DNA of 64,000 nt from Gammaproteobacteria bacterium UBA7376 (GCA_002470275.1 DKNY01000060.1:63664-127663), one strand, 5' to 3'; shown: positions 25,311 to 33,914, counted from the first letter of the stretch. Program-made: numbers and translations. The notes: a model not told the origin generated them from the letters alone.

Positions 25311-27385
25311 GCGCTCCAGACAATATTCGCTATCAGATTCAGGCAGCCCCCTTTGAGCCCAGTGATGCGCCGGTCACGTCACGTCGCTGGTCAGTTTCAC
25401 AGGCCCTGTTGCTGCTGGCCACCGCGGTCGCCCTGATGTTGCTCTGGTTTCTCTTCACCGCAAAGAGCGTGAGACTGGAATTTTCCACCCCCACTCAGTC
25501 CATCGACCTCCGTGGAGGCTTTGTCTTAAGTTTGGGCGACGTCTTTTTATTGCGTCAGGGTGAATACCAACTCGTTGTGGAGGCCGATAAATATGACGTG
25601 CTGTCCACACAAATTCAGGTGAACGCCGACAGGAACCAACAATTTTTCTTCGAGCTGGTACCCAACCCTGGCGTCCTCAAACTGCAGGTTGAACCAAGCT
25701 CAGCATCACTCCGCGTTGATGGCGAAGATGTTGTGACCGAGGCGCAAACGAGTCCTCACCTGCTGACCCTGGCCGCGGGGCCGCATACTCTCGAATTCAG
25801 CCATCCGCGATATCAGACCCTAGTGGAGGAGATTGATATCCAGGGATTGGGACAAGAGCAGGAACTGTCGGTGACGCTGCCCGCAAACTGGTCCAACGTG
25901 ACCGTTCGCAGCCAACCCCCGGAGGCGGCGATCTTCATCGATGGGGAGGCTACGGGCATTGAAACACCTGGCACCGTCGAAGCTCTGGCGGGGGAGCGGC
26001 TCATCGAGCTACGCCTGCCCGGTTTCCGAACCCACCAACAGCGGCTTCTATCAGCGGCGGGCGAAACGATAGCGCTCGCCCCGGTCAATCTGATCCAGGC
26101 AGATGCCCAACTCAGTTTAACCAGTTCCCCCACCGGTGCCGCAGTCACCCTGGACGGGCAATATGTGGGTAAGACGCCCATAGAGCTGGACCTAGCCTCC
26201 CGGGCGAATCAACAGCTATTGGTCTTGGCCAAGGGTTACGCCGCCCACAGGCAGCCACTTAATCTTCCCTCAGGCAGCATCAGCAAACAAAACATTACGC
26301 TTGAGCGGCTGGAGGGCACGCTCACCGTTGAAACGCGTCCACCAGAGGCCAGGGTGCGTATAGATGGTGTAGAGGTCAGCACCTCTGCAGGTGTCGAGCG
26401 GCTTCGGCTGCCCGTTCAGTCCCATCAGGTGGACATCGACCTGGTTGGCTATGCGGGCTTTACGACCACCATCGATCCACTGCCGGGGTTAGATCAGCAG
26501 CTTCGAGTTCAACTGCTGACCCTTGAGCAAGCGCGCCTAGCGGCGCTGCAGCCCGAGATCGAAACCCGTTTCGGGCATCTGCTACGCCTGCAGGATGCGG
26601 ATCAAGTCAACATGGGGGCTTCCCGCCGCGAACCAGGTCGGCGAGCCAATGAAACGCTCCGAACGGCGACCTTTGAGCGACTGTTCTACTTGGCAGACCG
26701 AGAGGTGACCAACGCTCAGTTCAGGGCCTTTGCCAAAGGCCACGATTCGGGCAGCTTCGAAGACCTGTCCTTAGACGAAGATGATCAACCAGTTACCGGG
26801 GTAAGTTGGCATGAAGCCGCCGCCTACTGTAACTGGCTGTCTGAGCAAGAATCGCTGGCGCCTGTTTACCAGATGGAATTTGGTAAAGTCATCGGATCTG
26901 ATCCCGGCGCCCTCGGTTATCGCTTGCCCACCGAAGCCGAGTGGGCGTGGGCCGCACGGCGCTTACCCCCAAATCTTTCCGCGGACGGAGATCATCTGCG
27001 CTTTGCCTGGGGGGAAACCCTGCCGCCCCCAGAGCGATTCGAAAACTACGCGGATCGGAACGCGGCAAATATGATTGGCCGGGTGATCTTTGGCTACAAC
27101 GACAACTATGCCGCTGTGGCCCCCGTTGCCAGCTATGCAGCCAGTCACAAGGGCCTATACGACATGGGCGGCAACGTGGCCGAATGGATGCACGACTTTT
27201 ATGAGATACCCACGGAAGACCCAGTTTTAGACCATGTAGGCCCGAGCAGTGGCGAATACCATGTCATCCGCGGAGCCAGTTGGATGCACGGAACAATCAC
27301 AGAACTACGACTTTCGTTCCGAGACTATGGCATCGAGGGTCGGCAGGACCTTGGCTTTAGAGTCGCTCGATATGCGGAACGCTAA
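25307..27385 (+). CDS. Membrane-anchored PEGA-repeat protein with sulfatase-modifying-factor (FGE)-like domain (operon gene 5)
   Basis: 692 aa. One helix, about 31-51, then about four PEGA beta-sandwich repeats (about 118-190, 195-262, 267-335, 338-405), each with a pattern like ASLRVDGEDV or GAAVTLDGQYVGKTPIEL. The C-terminal domain (about 432-690) is a formylglycine-generating-enzyme fold: REVTNAQFRAF, VSWHEAAAYCNWLS, YRLPTEAEWAWAAR, MGGNVAEWMHDFY, VIRGASWMHG, LGFRVAR. The paired catalytic cysteines that real FGE carries after RGGS are missing, since the region reads RGASWMHGTITELRLS. It is therefore probably a structural or ligand-binding fold, not a sulfatase activator. It overlaps both neighbours. 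Confidence 0.82.
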   Translation: MSAPDNIRYQIQAAPFEPSDAPVTSRRWSVSQALLLLATAVALMLLWFLFTAKSVRLEFSTPTQSIDLRGGFVLSLGDVFLLRQGEYQLVVEADKYDVLSTQIQVNADRNQQFFFELVPNPGVLKLQVEPSSASLRVDGEDVVTEAQTSPHLLTLAAGPHTLEFSHPRYQTLVEEIDIQGLGQEQELSVTLPANWSNVTVRSQPPEAAIFIDGEATGIETPGTVEALAGERLIELRLPGFRTHQQRLLSAAGETIALAPVNLIQADAQLSLTSSPTGAAVTLDGQYVGKTPIELDLASRANQQLLVLAKGYAAHRQPLNLPSGSISKQNITLERLEGTLTVETRPPEARVRIDGVEVSTSAGVERLRLPVQSHQVDIDLVGYAGFTTTIDPLPGLDQQLRVQLLTLEQARLAALQPEIETRFGHLLRLQDADQVNMGASRREPGRRANETLRTATFERLFYLADREVTNAQFRAFAKGHDSGSFEDLSLDEDDQPVTGVSWHEAAAYCNWLSEQESLAPVYQMEFGKVIGSDPGALGYRLPTEAEWAWAARRLPPNLSADGDHLRFAWGETLPPPERFENYADRNAANMIGRVIFGYNDNYAAVAPVASYAASHKGLYDMGGNVAEWMHDFYEIPTEDPVLDHVGPSSGEYHVIRGASWMHGTITELRLSFRDYGIEGRQDLGFRVARYAER

Positions 27386-27665
27386 CGTGCCATTCGCAAA
27401 ACGTTTGGGCGCCGGATGTCTCGGCGCCCTGCTGCTATCCTGGGCCCTTATGGCCCCCGCCGCGTCACCTGACTCGGTGCCGGCGGAGGACGTCGAGGCC
27501 GTCCAAGACCCAAGGGCCGGTATGGACGACGAGCAAAGTTCGCAGGCAGGACAGCAGCCTGCTTTGAGCAAGCAGCGAAAGTTAGAGGAACGAAATAAAG
27601 ATGTGTTTAAACCCAGTGAGGATATTTCGGAGGATTTCGCCGCCCCAATGCCAACAGATATTTAG
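27372..27665 (+). CDS. Small secreted protein (operon gene 6)
   Basis: 97 aa from ATG 27372, which lies inside the end of gene 5; GTG 27387 is an alternative. A signal peptide (about residues 1-31, ending MAPAAS) is followed by a charged, disordered segment. The C-terminus KDVFKPSEDISEDFAAPMP is the only part that looks constrained. I believe similar FKPSE-x-ISED tails occur in small gammaproteobacterial proteins, but cannot verify this. The overlap with gene 5 suggests translational coupling and that this short gene is real. Confidence 0.65.
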   Translation: MRNANVPFAKRLGAGCLGALLLSWALMAPAASPDSVPAEDVEAVQDPRAGMDDEQSSQAGQQPALSKQRKLEERNKDVFKPSEDISEDFAAPMPTDI

Positions 27666-27725
27666 CCGGCCTCGCACCCTGAACTGTCTCGTCATCACGA
27701 CCACGGATCGAAGGAAAACCGACCC

Positions 27726-28529
27726 ATGAAAAAAACCCTACCCCTCGAGTTGGTTTATCAAGTCGCAGCCTTAGTGGTTTCGATCATTTTAGTGCATTTG
27801 GTTTATCAGACAGTCATTCGTCCGAATGCAGAAGTGGCCCTGAAGGAACGCGCCCAAATCATTGCGGAGCAGGGAGAACTGTCCGCGGGATCGCGGTCTC
27901 TCTATATCGTGATTAAGGACTACGAGCAGGAGTCCTGCTTCATTTTGATGCTCTGGGCCCTGGCCATGATGGGCTTCAAGGTACGCACCATTGCTCGTGA
28001 GCAGGACCTCCTGAATCAAGACTTCATTCCCATCGGTGAGGGGGTCAACATCCTCCCGGAAGATACGCGTACCTATACGCGGCCCATTCAGGCCCTTGCC
28101 GAGGAGGCCCAAAGCGCCCTCCTGCCTCGAGCACTGCTGGTGGCGCTCAATCGCTTTGCCTCAACGCGCAACGTTCAGGATGTGTCCGAGGCGGTCAACT
28201 CCATCTGCGAAAACGAATCCGATCGTCTGGACAGCGAGCTCGCCATGATCCGCTATATCACCTGGGCTATCCCATCCATCGGCTTCATCGGCACGGTAAG
28301 GGGCATCAGTGACGCGCTAGGACAAGCCTATAAAGCCGTAGAGGGCGATATTGCGGGCGTCACGGCAAGCCTGGGTGTGGCCTTCAACTCGACCTTCATT
28401 GCGCTGGTAATCAGCATCGTCCTCGTCTTCTTTATGCACCAACTCCAGCTCCTGCAGGAACGACTGGTTTTAGACACGCACGATTACTGTGACCGTCAGC
28501 TCCTTCGCCACTTGAGAACCACGGGCTAG
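27726..28529 (+). CDS. MotA/TolQ/ExbB-family proton channel-like protein (operon gene 7)
   Basis: 267 aa. Hydrophobic helices lie at about 9-30, 72-87, 176-196 and 220-242. The MotA_ExbB domain is recognisable in IRYITWAIPSIGFIGTVRG (residues about 174-192) and GVAFNSTFIALVISIVLVFF, where Pro, Gly and the Thr-rich pore segment match TolQ/ExbB. These proteins form a pentameric stator that works with a dimer of a D-type subunit to use the proton gradient. No stand-alone ExbD/TolR gene is present; the two VWA proteins downstream have an ExbD-like N-terminus. It is preceded by AAGGAAAACC. Confidence 0.85.
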   Translation: MKKTLPLELVYQVAALVVSIILVHLVYQTVIRPNAEVALKERAQIIAEQGELSAGSRSLYIVIKDYEQESCFILMLWALAMMGFKVRTIAREQDLLNQDFIPIGEGVNILPEDTRTYTRPIQALAEEAQSALLPRALLVALNRFASTRNVQDVSEAVNSICENESDRLDSELAMIRYITWAIPSIGFIGTVRGISDALGQAYKAVEGDIAGVTASLGVAFNSTFIALVISIVLVFFMHQLQLLQERLVLDTHDYCDRQLLRHLRTTG

Positions 28530-28533
28530 TGCC

Positions 28534-29781
28534 ATGCATCTAATCGATATTAATGACTGGGAGCTGGGTTGCTTCGATGCAGATGGGCAACAGCTGTATC
28601 GCTCACCCTGTGCGGGGAGTCACGCTGAGGGTACGCTGCAACTGGGTACCGACGCTTTCAAAACCGCGAAATCTCTTCCACAGGCCTTTGCGTGTCACTA
28701 CCTTGGACGGCTAAACGAAGAGCAGTTGCCTAACCCCTTGGGCAACGCTAAGACCCAGGCCGACCTTTGCTTTGCACAGTTCCTGGACATGAAGGCGCAC
28801 TGTGAGGTGACCTCGGCGGCTTTCCTAATCCCGCCCCAAATATCCGATCGTCAGCTGTCCCTACTCGCTGGCATCGCTAGTGCCGCAGGCATTCAACCGC
28901 TAGGGTTCATAGACCATAGCCTTGCCTATGCCCTGGCCAAGCAGGTTGCAGCACCTCTCCACGTACTTGATATGGGCCTCCATCAGCTGTATCTCAGCCG
29001 GGTGGACATAGCGGACGGCGAACTGATCGTCGCCTCCAGCACCCAGCACGGCATCGGCTTGCTCAGCATGGTCGACAGTTGGGTCAACGTGATCGCCGAT
29101 GAATTCATACAAAGCTCGCGGTTTGACCCGCTGCACAGCGCTCAGTCCGAACAACAAACCTTCGATGCCGTGATGGGCTGGATCAGCGCGGGCGAACTGC
29201 CCGCAGATCTCAAGCTTTCAATCCGGTCTGACCAAGCCCTTCGCACGGCCACGGTGGTTGCCGAGCGCCTTCAGGCCCGGCTTTCAACCAAACTTCGTGA
29301 CATCAATCTCGACACCGTGGATGCGCTGACGATCAACCAGCGTGTCGCCCAGGTGCCGCTGCTATCTAACAGCTTAAGGGACCGCGTCCCGGAGCTGTCT
29401 ACCGCATCGGACCAAGCCCTGGTGTCGAGCGCATTGGCCTTGGCAGCAGATCTCGATCCTGCAAACCTTGAGCGCATCAGAGGCTGTTCTGCCAGTGCCT
29501 ATCGCCCAGCGCCCGCTGATCCATCGGCTGCCTTTAGCACCTCGGAGACGGTAGGCACCGTGCCCGATGAGGAAGCACCCCCCGCCACCCATCTGGTTCA
29601 CCTTGGGGTCGCGTATTCACTAACCGATGATTTGTTCAGAGAGTTTCTCGACGCAGATGGATTGCTGCGTCCTGGCACGCCAACGAAAGTAGACGGGCTG
29701 CCTGCGCAAACGGCACGGTTAAGGGCTGGCCAAGAGGTCAGCCTTCACAGCCAGCGATGGCTGGCGATTCAGGTCAAGTAA
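28534..29781 (+). CDS. Actin/Hsp70-fold protein, probably degenerate ATPase (operon gene 8)
   Basis: 415 aa. The layout follows the Hsp70/actin nucleotide-binding fold: an N-terminal phosphate-1-like strand (LIDINDWELGCFDADGQQL), SAAFLIPPQISDRQLSLLA near 90-110 followed by AGIQPLGFIDHSLAYALA, a phosphate-2-like strand LHVLDMGLHQLYLS (about 141-154), and the adenosine-like STQHGIGLLSMVDSW. The first Asp of both phosphate loops is kept, but the Gly-Thr-Thr and Gly-Gly-Thr parts are lost, so ATP hydrolysis is doubtful. The C-terminal 90 residues are an unrelated linker and a small beta domain. No signal peptide is seen, so it would be the only cytosolic member, perhaps binding the channel. Confidence 0.65.
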   Translation: MHLIDINDWELGCFDADGQQLYRSPCAGSHAEGTLQLGTDAFKTAKSLPQAFACHYLGRLNEEQLPNPLGNAKTQADLCFAQFLDMKAHCEVTSAAFLIPPQISDRQLSLLAGIASAAGIQPLGFIDHSLAYALAKQVAAPLHVLDMGLHQLYLSRVDIADGELIVASSTQHGIGLLSMVDSWVNVIADEFIQSSRFDPLHSAQSEQQTFDAVMGWISAGELPADLKLSIRSDQALRTATVVAERLQARLSTKLRDINLDTVDALTINQRVAQVPLLSNSLRDRVPELSTASDQALVSSALALAADLDPANLERIRGCSASAYRPAPADPSAAFSTSETVGTVPDEEAPPATHLVHLGVAYSLTDDLFREFLDADGLLRPGTPTKVDGLPAQTARLRAGQEVSLHSQRWLAIQVK

Positions 29782-29783
29782 CC

Positions 29784-30869
29784 ATGCGGCGGAAACGTCA
29801 AACTAATGTTTTTTCTCTCGCCTTTCTCGACGTTATGTCCTGTGGCTTCGGTGCGGTGGTTCTTATTTTTCTTATCATCAATCACGATATGCGAGAGCAA
29901 CAGGAACAGGATGACGACCTACTCGCTCAGATTCGGCTGCTGGATTTTGAGGTTCAGCAGGGGCGAGAAAATCTATTTGCCTTGATCGAAAACTTTGATG
30001 ACACCCAAGCTCGACTGGACCAGGCGACATCCGAACGCGCCGCCAAGGAAGCCGAGTTGGCTCGGCTAATTCAGGAGCTGGAGGAGATTGAGGGGGCTTC
30101 TTTAGCGGAAATCGAAGCCGCAGCCAAACTCCGATCCGATATTGATACCCGAGAAGCAGAGGTAAGGCGACTACAGGCCCTCGAGCGAGACAACGCGGGC
30201 ACGAACTTAAGAGTCATTGAGGGCCAGGGTGATCGTCAGTATTTGACGGGGATGAAAATAGGTGGGCGCAACATCGTCATTGCGATCGATATTTCTGCGA
30301 GCATGCTGGATGAGACCATCGTCAATATCCTGCGCCGTCGCAATATGTCCGAAGCCCAGAAGAAGAACGCGCCAAAATGGCAGCGAGCGATTCGCACCGT
30401 AGAGTGGCTTGCAGCCCAGCTGCCCTTGGATGCGGAATTCCAAGTTCTGAGCTTTGCAGAAAGCGTCAGCACCCTCACCGCTGGGGCGTCTATGGAATGG
30501 CAGGTGATGGGCGATGGTTCAGAGCTGAATGCGGCGGTAAACTCACTGCGGAACGTGGTCCCCGGAGGGGGAACCAACCTGGAATCCCTCGTCCTCGCCA
30601 TGCGCGACCTCCGTCCGATCCCGGACAGCGTCTACATCATTACGGATGGGCTACCCACTCGGGATCAATCTGCACCACGCAGCCCTACGGTGGACGGGTC
30701 ACAGCGGCTAACACTCTTCCGAGACGCCGTTAATCGACTGCCGCGACAGATCCCTATTAACGTCATCCTCTTCCCCATGGAGGGTGACCCGATGGCAGGC
30801 GCAGCCTGGTGGCAGCTTGCCCGAGCTACGGGCGGTGCCTTTGTTTCGCCCTCTTGGGATTGGCCATGA
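29784..30869 (+). CDS. VWA protein with ExbD-like transmembrane start (operon gene 9)
   Basis: 361 aa from ATG 29784, two bases after the previous stop. The N-terminus NVFSLAFLDVMSCGFGAVVL is a single membrane helix opened by F-L-D-V, reminiscent of the ExbD/TolR helix with its proton-carrying Asp. A coiled coil follows (about 35-145, heptads such as LARLIQELEEIEGASLAEIE). The VWA domain (about 165-360) has a complete MIDAS: DISAS, GGGTN, and ITDGLPT. Periplasmic location is inferred. It is paralogous to the next gene. Confidence 0.82.
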   Translation: MRRKRQTNVFSLAFLDVMSCGFGAVVLIFLIINHDMREQQEQDDDLLAQIRLLDFEVQQGRENLFALIENFDDTQARLDQATSERAAKEAELARLIQELEEIEGASLAEIEAAAKLRSDIDTREAEVRRLQALERDNAGTNLRVIEGQGDRQYLTGMKIGGRNIVIAIDISASMLDETIVNILRRRNMSEAQKKNAPKWQRAIRTVEWLAAQLPLDAEFQVLSFAESVSTLTAGASMEWQVMGDGSELNAAVNSLRNVVPGGGTNLESLVLAMRDLRPIPDSVYIITDGLPTRDQSAPRSPTVDGSQRLTLFRDAVNRLPRQIPINVILFPMEGDPMAGAAWWQLARATGGAFVSPSWDWP

Positions 30870-30942
30870 TGAGCCAACTCAAAACGCTTCTTTTAACCTT
30901 CGGACGGTGGGGGATATCCCGCCAGGCTCGGCACCCATGTTG

Positions 30943-31923
30943 ATGCGGCGAGAGGGCGAGGAGTTCAGCGTTTCTTTCCTGGACGTCATTTGCTGCGGCT
31001 TCGGTGCAATTATATTGCTGCTCATGCTGTCCAAGACCTTTGAGCCCCAGGTCCTGGAAGTGACCAATGACAATCTCCGGGCCCAGGTGATCGAGAGAGA
31101 GCAAGCGCTGTTTGAGATACGCGGCCAGATAGAAGAATTGCGACGCCAGCTCGAGCGGGAGGATGCAGATTTGGAGACGCTGTTGACGGTGTTGGGAGAC
31201 CTGCAGCGACAGCTCACCAACATTGAAGGACAGTTCGACACGCTGTCCGAGGCCCAGCAAGAAGTCTCCACGCAGACTCTTGAGCTGGCCCGTGCGCGCC
31301 AAAGTCTCACGGACGAGATGCAGCGCCTCCTCGGGCTGAACTTTCGCCGCGAATCTGGTTTGGTGGGCGGCATCAGCGTGGACTCTGAATACATTATCTT
31401 CGTGATCGACACCTCGGGCAGCATGCAAAGCGCAGCCTGGGGTCAAGCGGTACGCAAGGTACAGGAAACTCTAGCGATCTATCCCCAGGTCAAGGGCATT
31501 CAGGTGATGAACGACATGGGGGACTATATGTTTCCCGAATACAGCAGGCAGTGGCTGGAGGACAGTCCAAATCGGCGCAACAGCATCATCACGCGCCTCC
31601 AGTCCTGGGCCCCCTTTAGTAACTCAAGCCCGGTTGAGGGCATCAGCGCTGCCATCCGGGATTTTTACGATCCAGGAAAGCGGATCAGTATCTATGTCTT
31701 CGGTGACGACTTTACGGGGAACTCGATAGAGGAGGTGGTCGAAGCCGTGGACCGAGTCAATGTCGCGGATACCAGCGGCCGCCGTCGCGTCCGGATACAC
31801 GCCGTTGCCTTTCCGGTCTACTTAGACCAACCCAATGCTCGGGTTTTTAGATTTGCAGCCCTAATGCGCGAGCTGGCCTACAGAAATGATGGTACCTTTG
31901 TTGGCCTAACGGAGTATCAATGA
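30943..31923 (+). CDS. VWA protein with ExbD-like transmembrane start (operon gene 10)
   Basis: 326 aa from ATG 30943. That start is chosen because its MRREGEEFSVSFLDVICCGF aligns with the MRRKRQTNVFSLAFLDVMS start of gene 9; ATG 30937 and GTG 30907 are alternatives. The single helix is FLDVICCGFGAIILLLML, then a coiled coil (about 30-130), then a VWA domain with MIDAS DTSGS, a Ser-rich second loop SNSSPVEG, and FGDDF. The two VWA proteins share architecture but have diverged in the VWA part, so they may form a heterodimer. It overlaps the next lipoprotein gene by 4 bp. Confidence 0.82.
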   Translation: MRREGEEFSVSFLDVICCGFGAIILLLMLSKTFEPQVLEVTNDNLRAQVIEREQALFEIRGQIEELRRQLEREDADLETLLTVLGDLQRQLTNIEGQFDTLSEAQQEVSTQTLELARARQSLTDEMQRLLGLNFRRESGLVGGISVDSEYIIFVIDTSGSMQSAAWGQAVRKVQETLAIYPQVKGIQVMNDMGDYMFPEYSRQWLEDSPNRRNSIITRLQSWAPFSNSSPVEGISAAIRDFYDPGKRISIYVFGDDFTGNSIEEVVEAVDRVNVADTSGRRRVRIHAVAFPVYLDQPNARVFRFAALMRELAYRNDGTFVGLTEYQ

Positions 31924-32618
31924 AACCCAAATACAGACACAGCAGCATCGCCCATTCTCCGCCCGCAGGACGCAGCAGCTTGCTGGCCGCTCTACTCTGC
32001 CTCGTTGTGGCGATCACCGCGGGATGCGGGACGGTGCAAGTTGAACTGGAAAGCAACTTTCCCGTTCCCCTGGTGGAGCCGCTGCCGGCGACGGTGGGTA
32101 TCGTAATCTCTGAAGACCTTCTTAGCTTCCGCCACGATGAGGAGATTGCCGACGCTGGAAGCTATGAACTCACCCTAGGTCGAGCACCCATTGATCTGTT
32201 CAATAGTCTCGGCGCAGGCGTCTTTGGCAGCTATCAGCTCCTGGAGTCAGTGCCGGAGGACGGCGCCTTCGACGGCTACCTGCGGCCCAATATTCAGCAA
32301 ATTCAATTCGCTGTGCCGAAGCAGACACGTTCCGAATACTACGAGGTTTGGATACGCTTTGATTTTGAGTTCCTGGATGAAGAAGGCACCCCGCTCAGCA
32401 ACTGGATGTTGCCCTCCTATGGCAAGGCCAATGAGGGCGATTATGGCAATGCGGGCGCCGCGCTTCAGGCAGCGGCCCTTTCGGCCTGTCGGGACGCCAT
32501 GGCCTTCTTCAGTTTGAACCTTTCGTCCCAGCCCAATGCCAAGCCATGGCTCGAACAAACCCTGGGGGGAGCCAACTCTGCTGCTCCACCCGCTATTAGC
32601 AAGGAGGAAACAAGATGA
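31920..32618 (+). CDS. Lipoprotein of unknown function (operon gene 11)
   Basis: 232 aa. A long n-region (about 18 residues) precedes the hydrophobic core and lipobox ITAGC (Cys near 37). The mature part has a beta-strand-rich N-terminal half (VGIVISEDLLSFRHDEE), a helix FNSLGAGVFGSYQLLESV, and a strand-turn region FDGYLRPNIQQIQFAVPK. In outline it recalls LptE/auxiliary lipoproteins of transport systems, but no family can be named. It ends overlapping the next lipoprotein gene by 4 bp. Confidence 0.68.
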   Translation: MKPKYRHSSIAHSPPAGRSSLLAALLCLVVAITAGCGTVQVELESNFPVPLVEPLPATVGIVISEDLLSFRHDEEIADAGSYELTLGRAPIDLFNSLGAGVFGSYQLLESVPEDGAFDGYLRPNIQQIQFAVPKQTRSEYYEVWIRFDFEFLDEEGTPLSNWMLPSYGKANEGDYGNAGAALQAAALSACRDAMAFFSLNLSSQPNAKPWLEQTLGGANSAAPPAISKEETR

Positions 32619-33268
32619 ACCATTGGCTTCACATACTCCTGATTACTCTGTTACTGGGCGGCTGCGTGAATTCTACCGTGCAGCAGGTCAGAGAGCGCGA
32701 AACCGGGATCGTCGAGGGCCAAAGCGTAGTGATCCTGGGCGTGTCTAATCGGCCCAGCGCGACTGAGACCGAGGTGGGTTTCATCGACTGCGTTGCGGGC
32801 GATCTAGAGCGAAGCAGCTCAGAGATTCGCGTCATCCCGGTGGAAACGTTTAAAGACCTCACCTTTCCTTGGTTTGAGCCACGAACGGCCCCGGACAAGG
32901 CCAATCAACTGCCGGCCCTTTTGGCCAAACCCCGGCTCGCCGCCCAGCTAGACAAAATTGGTTTGCGCTACCTGGTCTGGGTGGACGGCCGCACGCGTCG
33001 AACCTCTTCAGCGGGCTCTATTGGCTGCTCCATCGCACCAGGCGGCGGTGGCTGCTTTGGTTTTTTAACCTGGGATGAGGATGCCTCCTACGAGGCCACG
33101 ATCTGGGATACCGAAGACGGAAGAACGGCAGGTCGCATCTCTTCCGATGCTGAGGGAACCAGCTATATGCCCGCCTTGGTTGTTCCGATCCCGATCATCG
33201 CCCGGGTGCAAAACAACGCCTGTAAATCTCTGTCCGATCAGCTACAGGCCTTTCTCGTCAATAAGTAG
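32615..33268 (+). CDS. Lipoprotein of unknown function (operon gene 12, last)
   Basis: 217 aa. The lipobox LLGGC puts the acylated Cys near residue 17, preceded by a short, typical signal peptide. Mature cysteines occur in GFIDCVAGD, SIGCSIAPGGGGCFG and NNACKS, and could form disulfides. The Gly-rich loop GSIGCSIAPGGGGCFGFLTW is unusual. No family recognised. It is the last gene of the operon; a convergent methyltransferase gene ends 13 bp later. Confidence 0.66.
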   Translation: MNHWLHILLITLLLGGCVNSTVQQVRERETGIVEGQSVVILGVSNRPSATETEVGFIDCVAGDLERSSSEIRVIPVETFKDLTFPWFEPRTAPDKANQLPALLAKPRLAAQLDKIGLRYLVWVDGRTRRTSSAGSIGCSIAPGGGGCFGFLTWDEDASYEATIWDTEDGRTAGRISSDAEGTSYMPALVVPIPIIARVQNNACKSLSDQLQAFLVNK

Positions 33269-33281
33269 ATTACGACCTAGC

Positions 33282-33914
33282 CTAGGCGCGAGGGCGTATT
33301 TCGACCACCTCACCAGCGTATCGGTCTGGCTCCACGGAATACCATTCCTGAAGGCTGACATCATGCTTGTCGGTCAACTTGTCGCAGAGTTCATAAAAGG
33401 GCGGCCGTCCGGGGTCAGCCAGAATCACTCGCTGGGTCCCATTCTTGATTGCGCGGTTAATTAACAGGGCTAAGGGACTCACCAGGTTGTCCCAAAAGCA
33501 AATGTCGCCGCCAATAATCACCTCACGCTTGCCCATGTCCGGGCCTCGAAGGCGCGCAAAGTCGCTGCACCGAGTGATGACTTTGACGTCGTTTATCTCA
33601 GCAAACACATCAACATAGGGGAACACCGCCGGATCGAGGTCCACCGCGGTGACCTCCGCCTGAAAACGATGTGCGCAGAAGACCGAGGCCGCACCCCAGC
33701 CGCACCCTAGTTCCATCACCTTACTGCCCAGGGCAGGCGGATTCGCCGCCAGGTAATCCATGATCAGGAAGGCAGAACCCCAGGTTCTGGTGCCGTGTAC
33801 CGTAGGTTGATAACGGCTTTTTAAGGCCTTAATCAGCCGATGTTTGTCCCGGAGCAGAAAAATTCCGTAGGCATAATCAATATGGGCCTCTGGAAGCCGT
33901 TCCAGTCTTGGCAT
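33282..33914 (-). CDS. Class I SAM-dependent methyltransferase (METTL/NNMT-like)
   Basis: 210 aa. The motif I VMELGCGWGAASVF (about residues 66-79), acidic end of motif II TAVDLDP, and RTWGSAFLIMDYLA in front of the core match the Methyltransf_16 type, which often methylates lysines on proteins. IIGGDICFWDNL and LADPGRPPFYELC fill the later motifs. The substrate is unknown. It lies convergent to the envelope operon and divergent to sufB. Confidence 0.78.
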   Translation of the reverse strand: MPRLERLPEAHIDYAYGIFLLRDKHRLIKALKSRYQPTVHGTRTWGSAFLIMDYLAANPPALGSKVMELGCGWGAASVFCAHRFQAEVTAVDLDPAVFPYVDVFAEINDVKVITRCSDFARLRGPDMGKREVIIGGDICFWDNLVSPLALLINRAIKNGTQRVILADPGRPPFYELCDKLTDKHDVSLQEWYSVEPDRYAGEVVEIRPRA

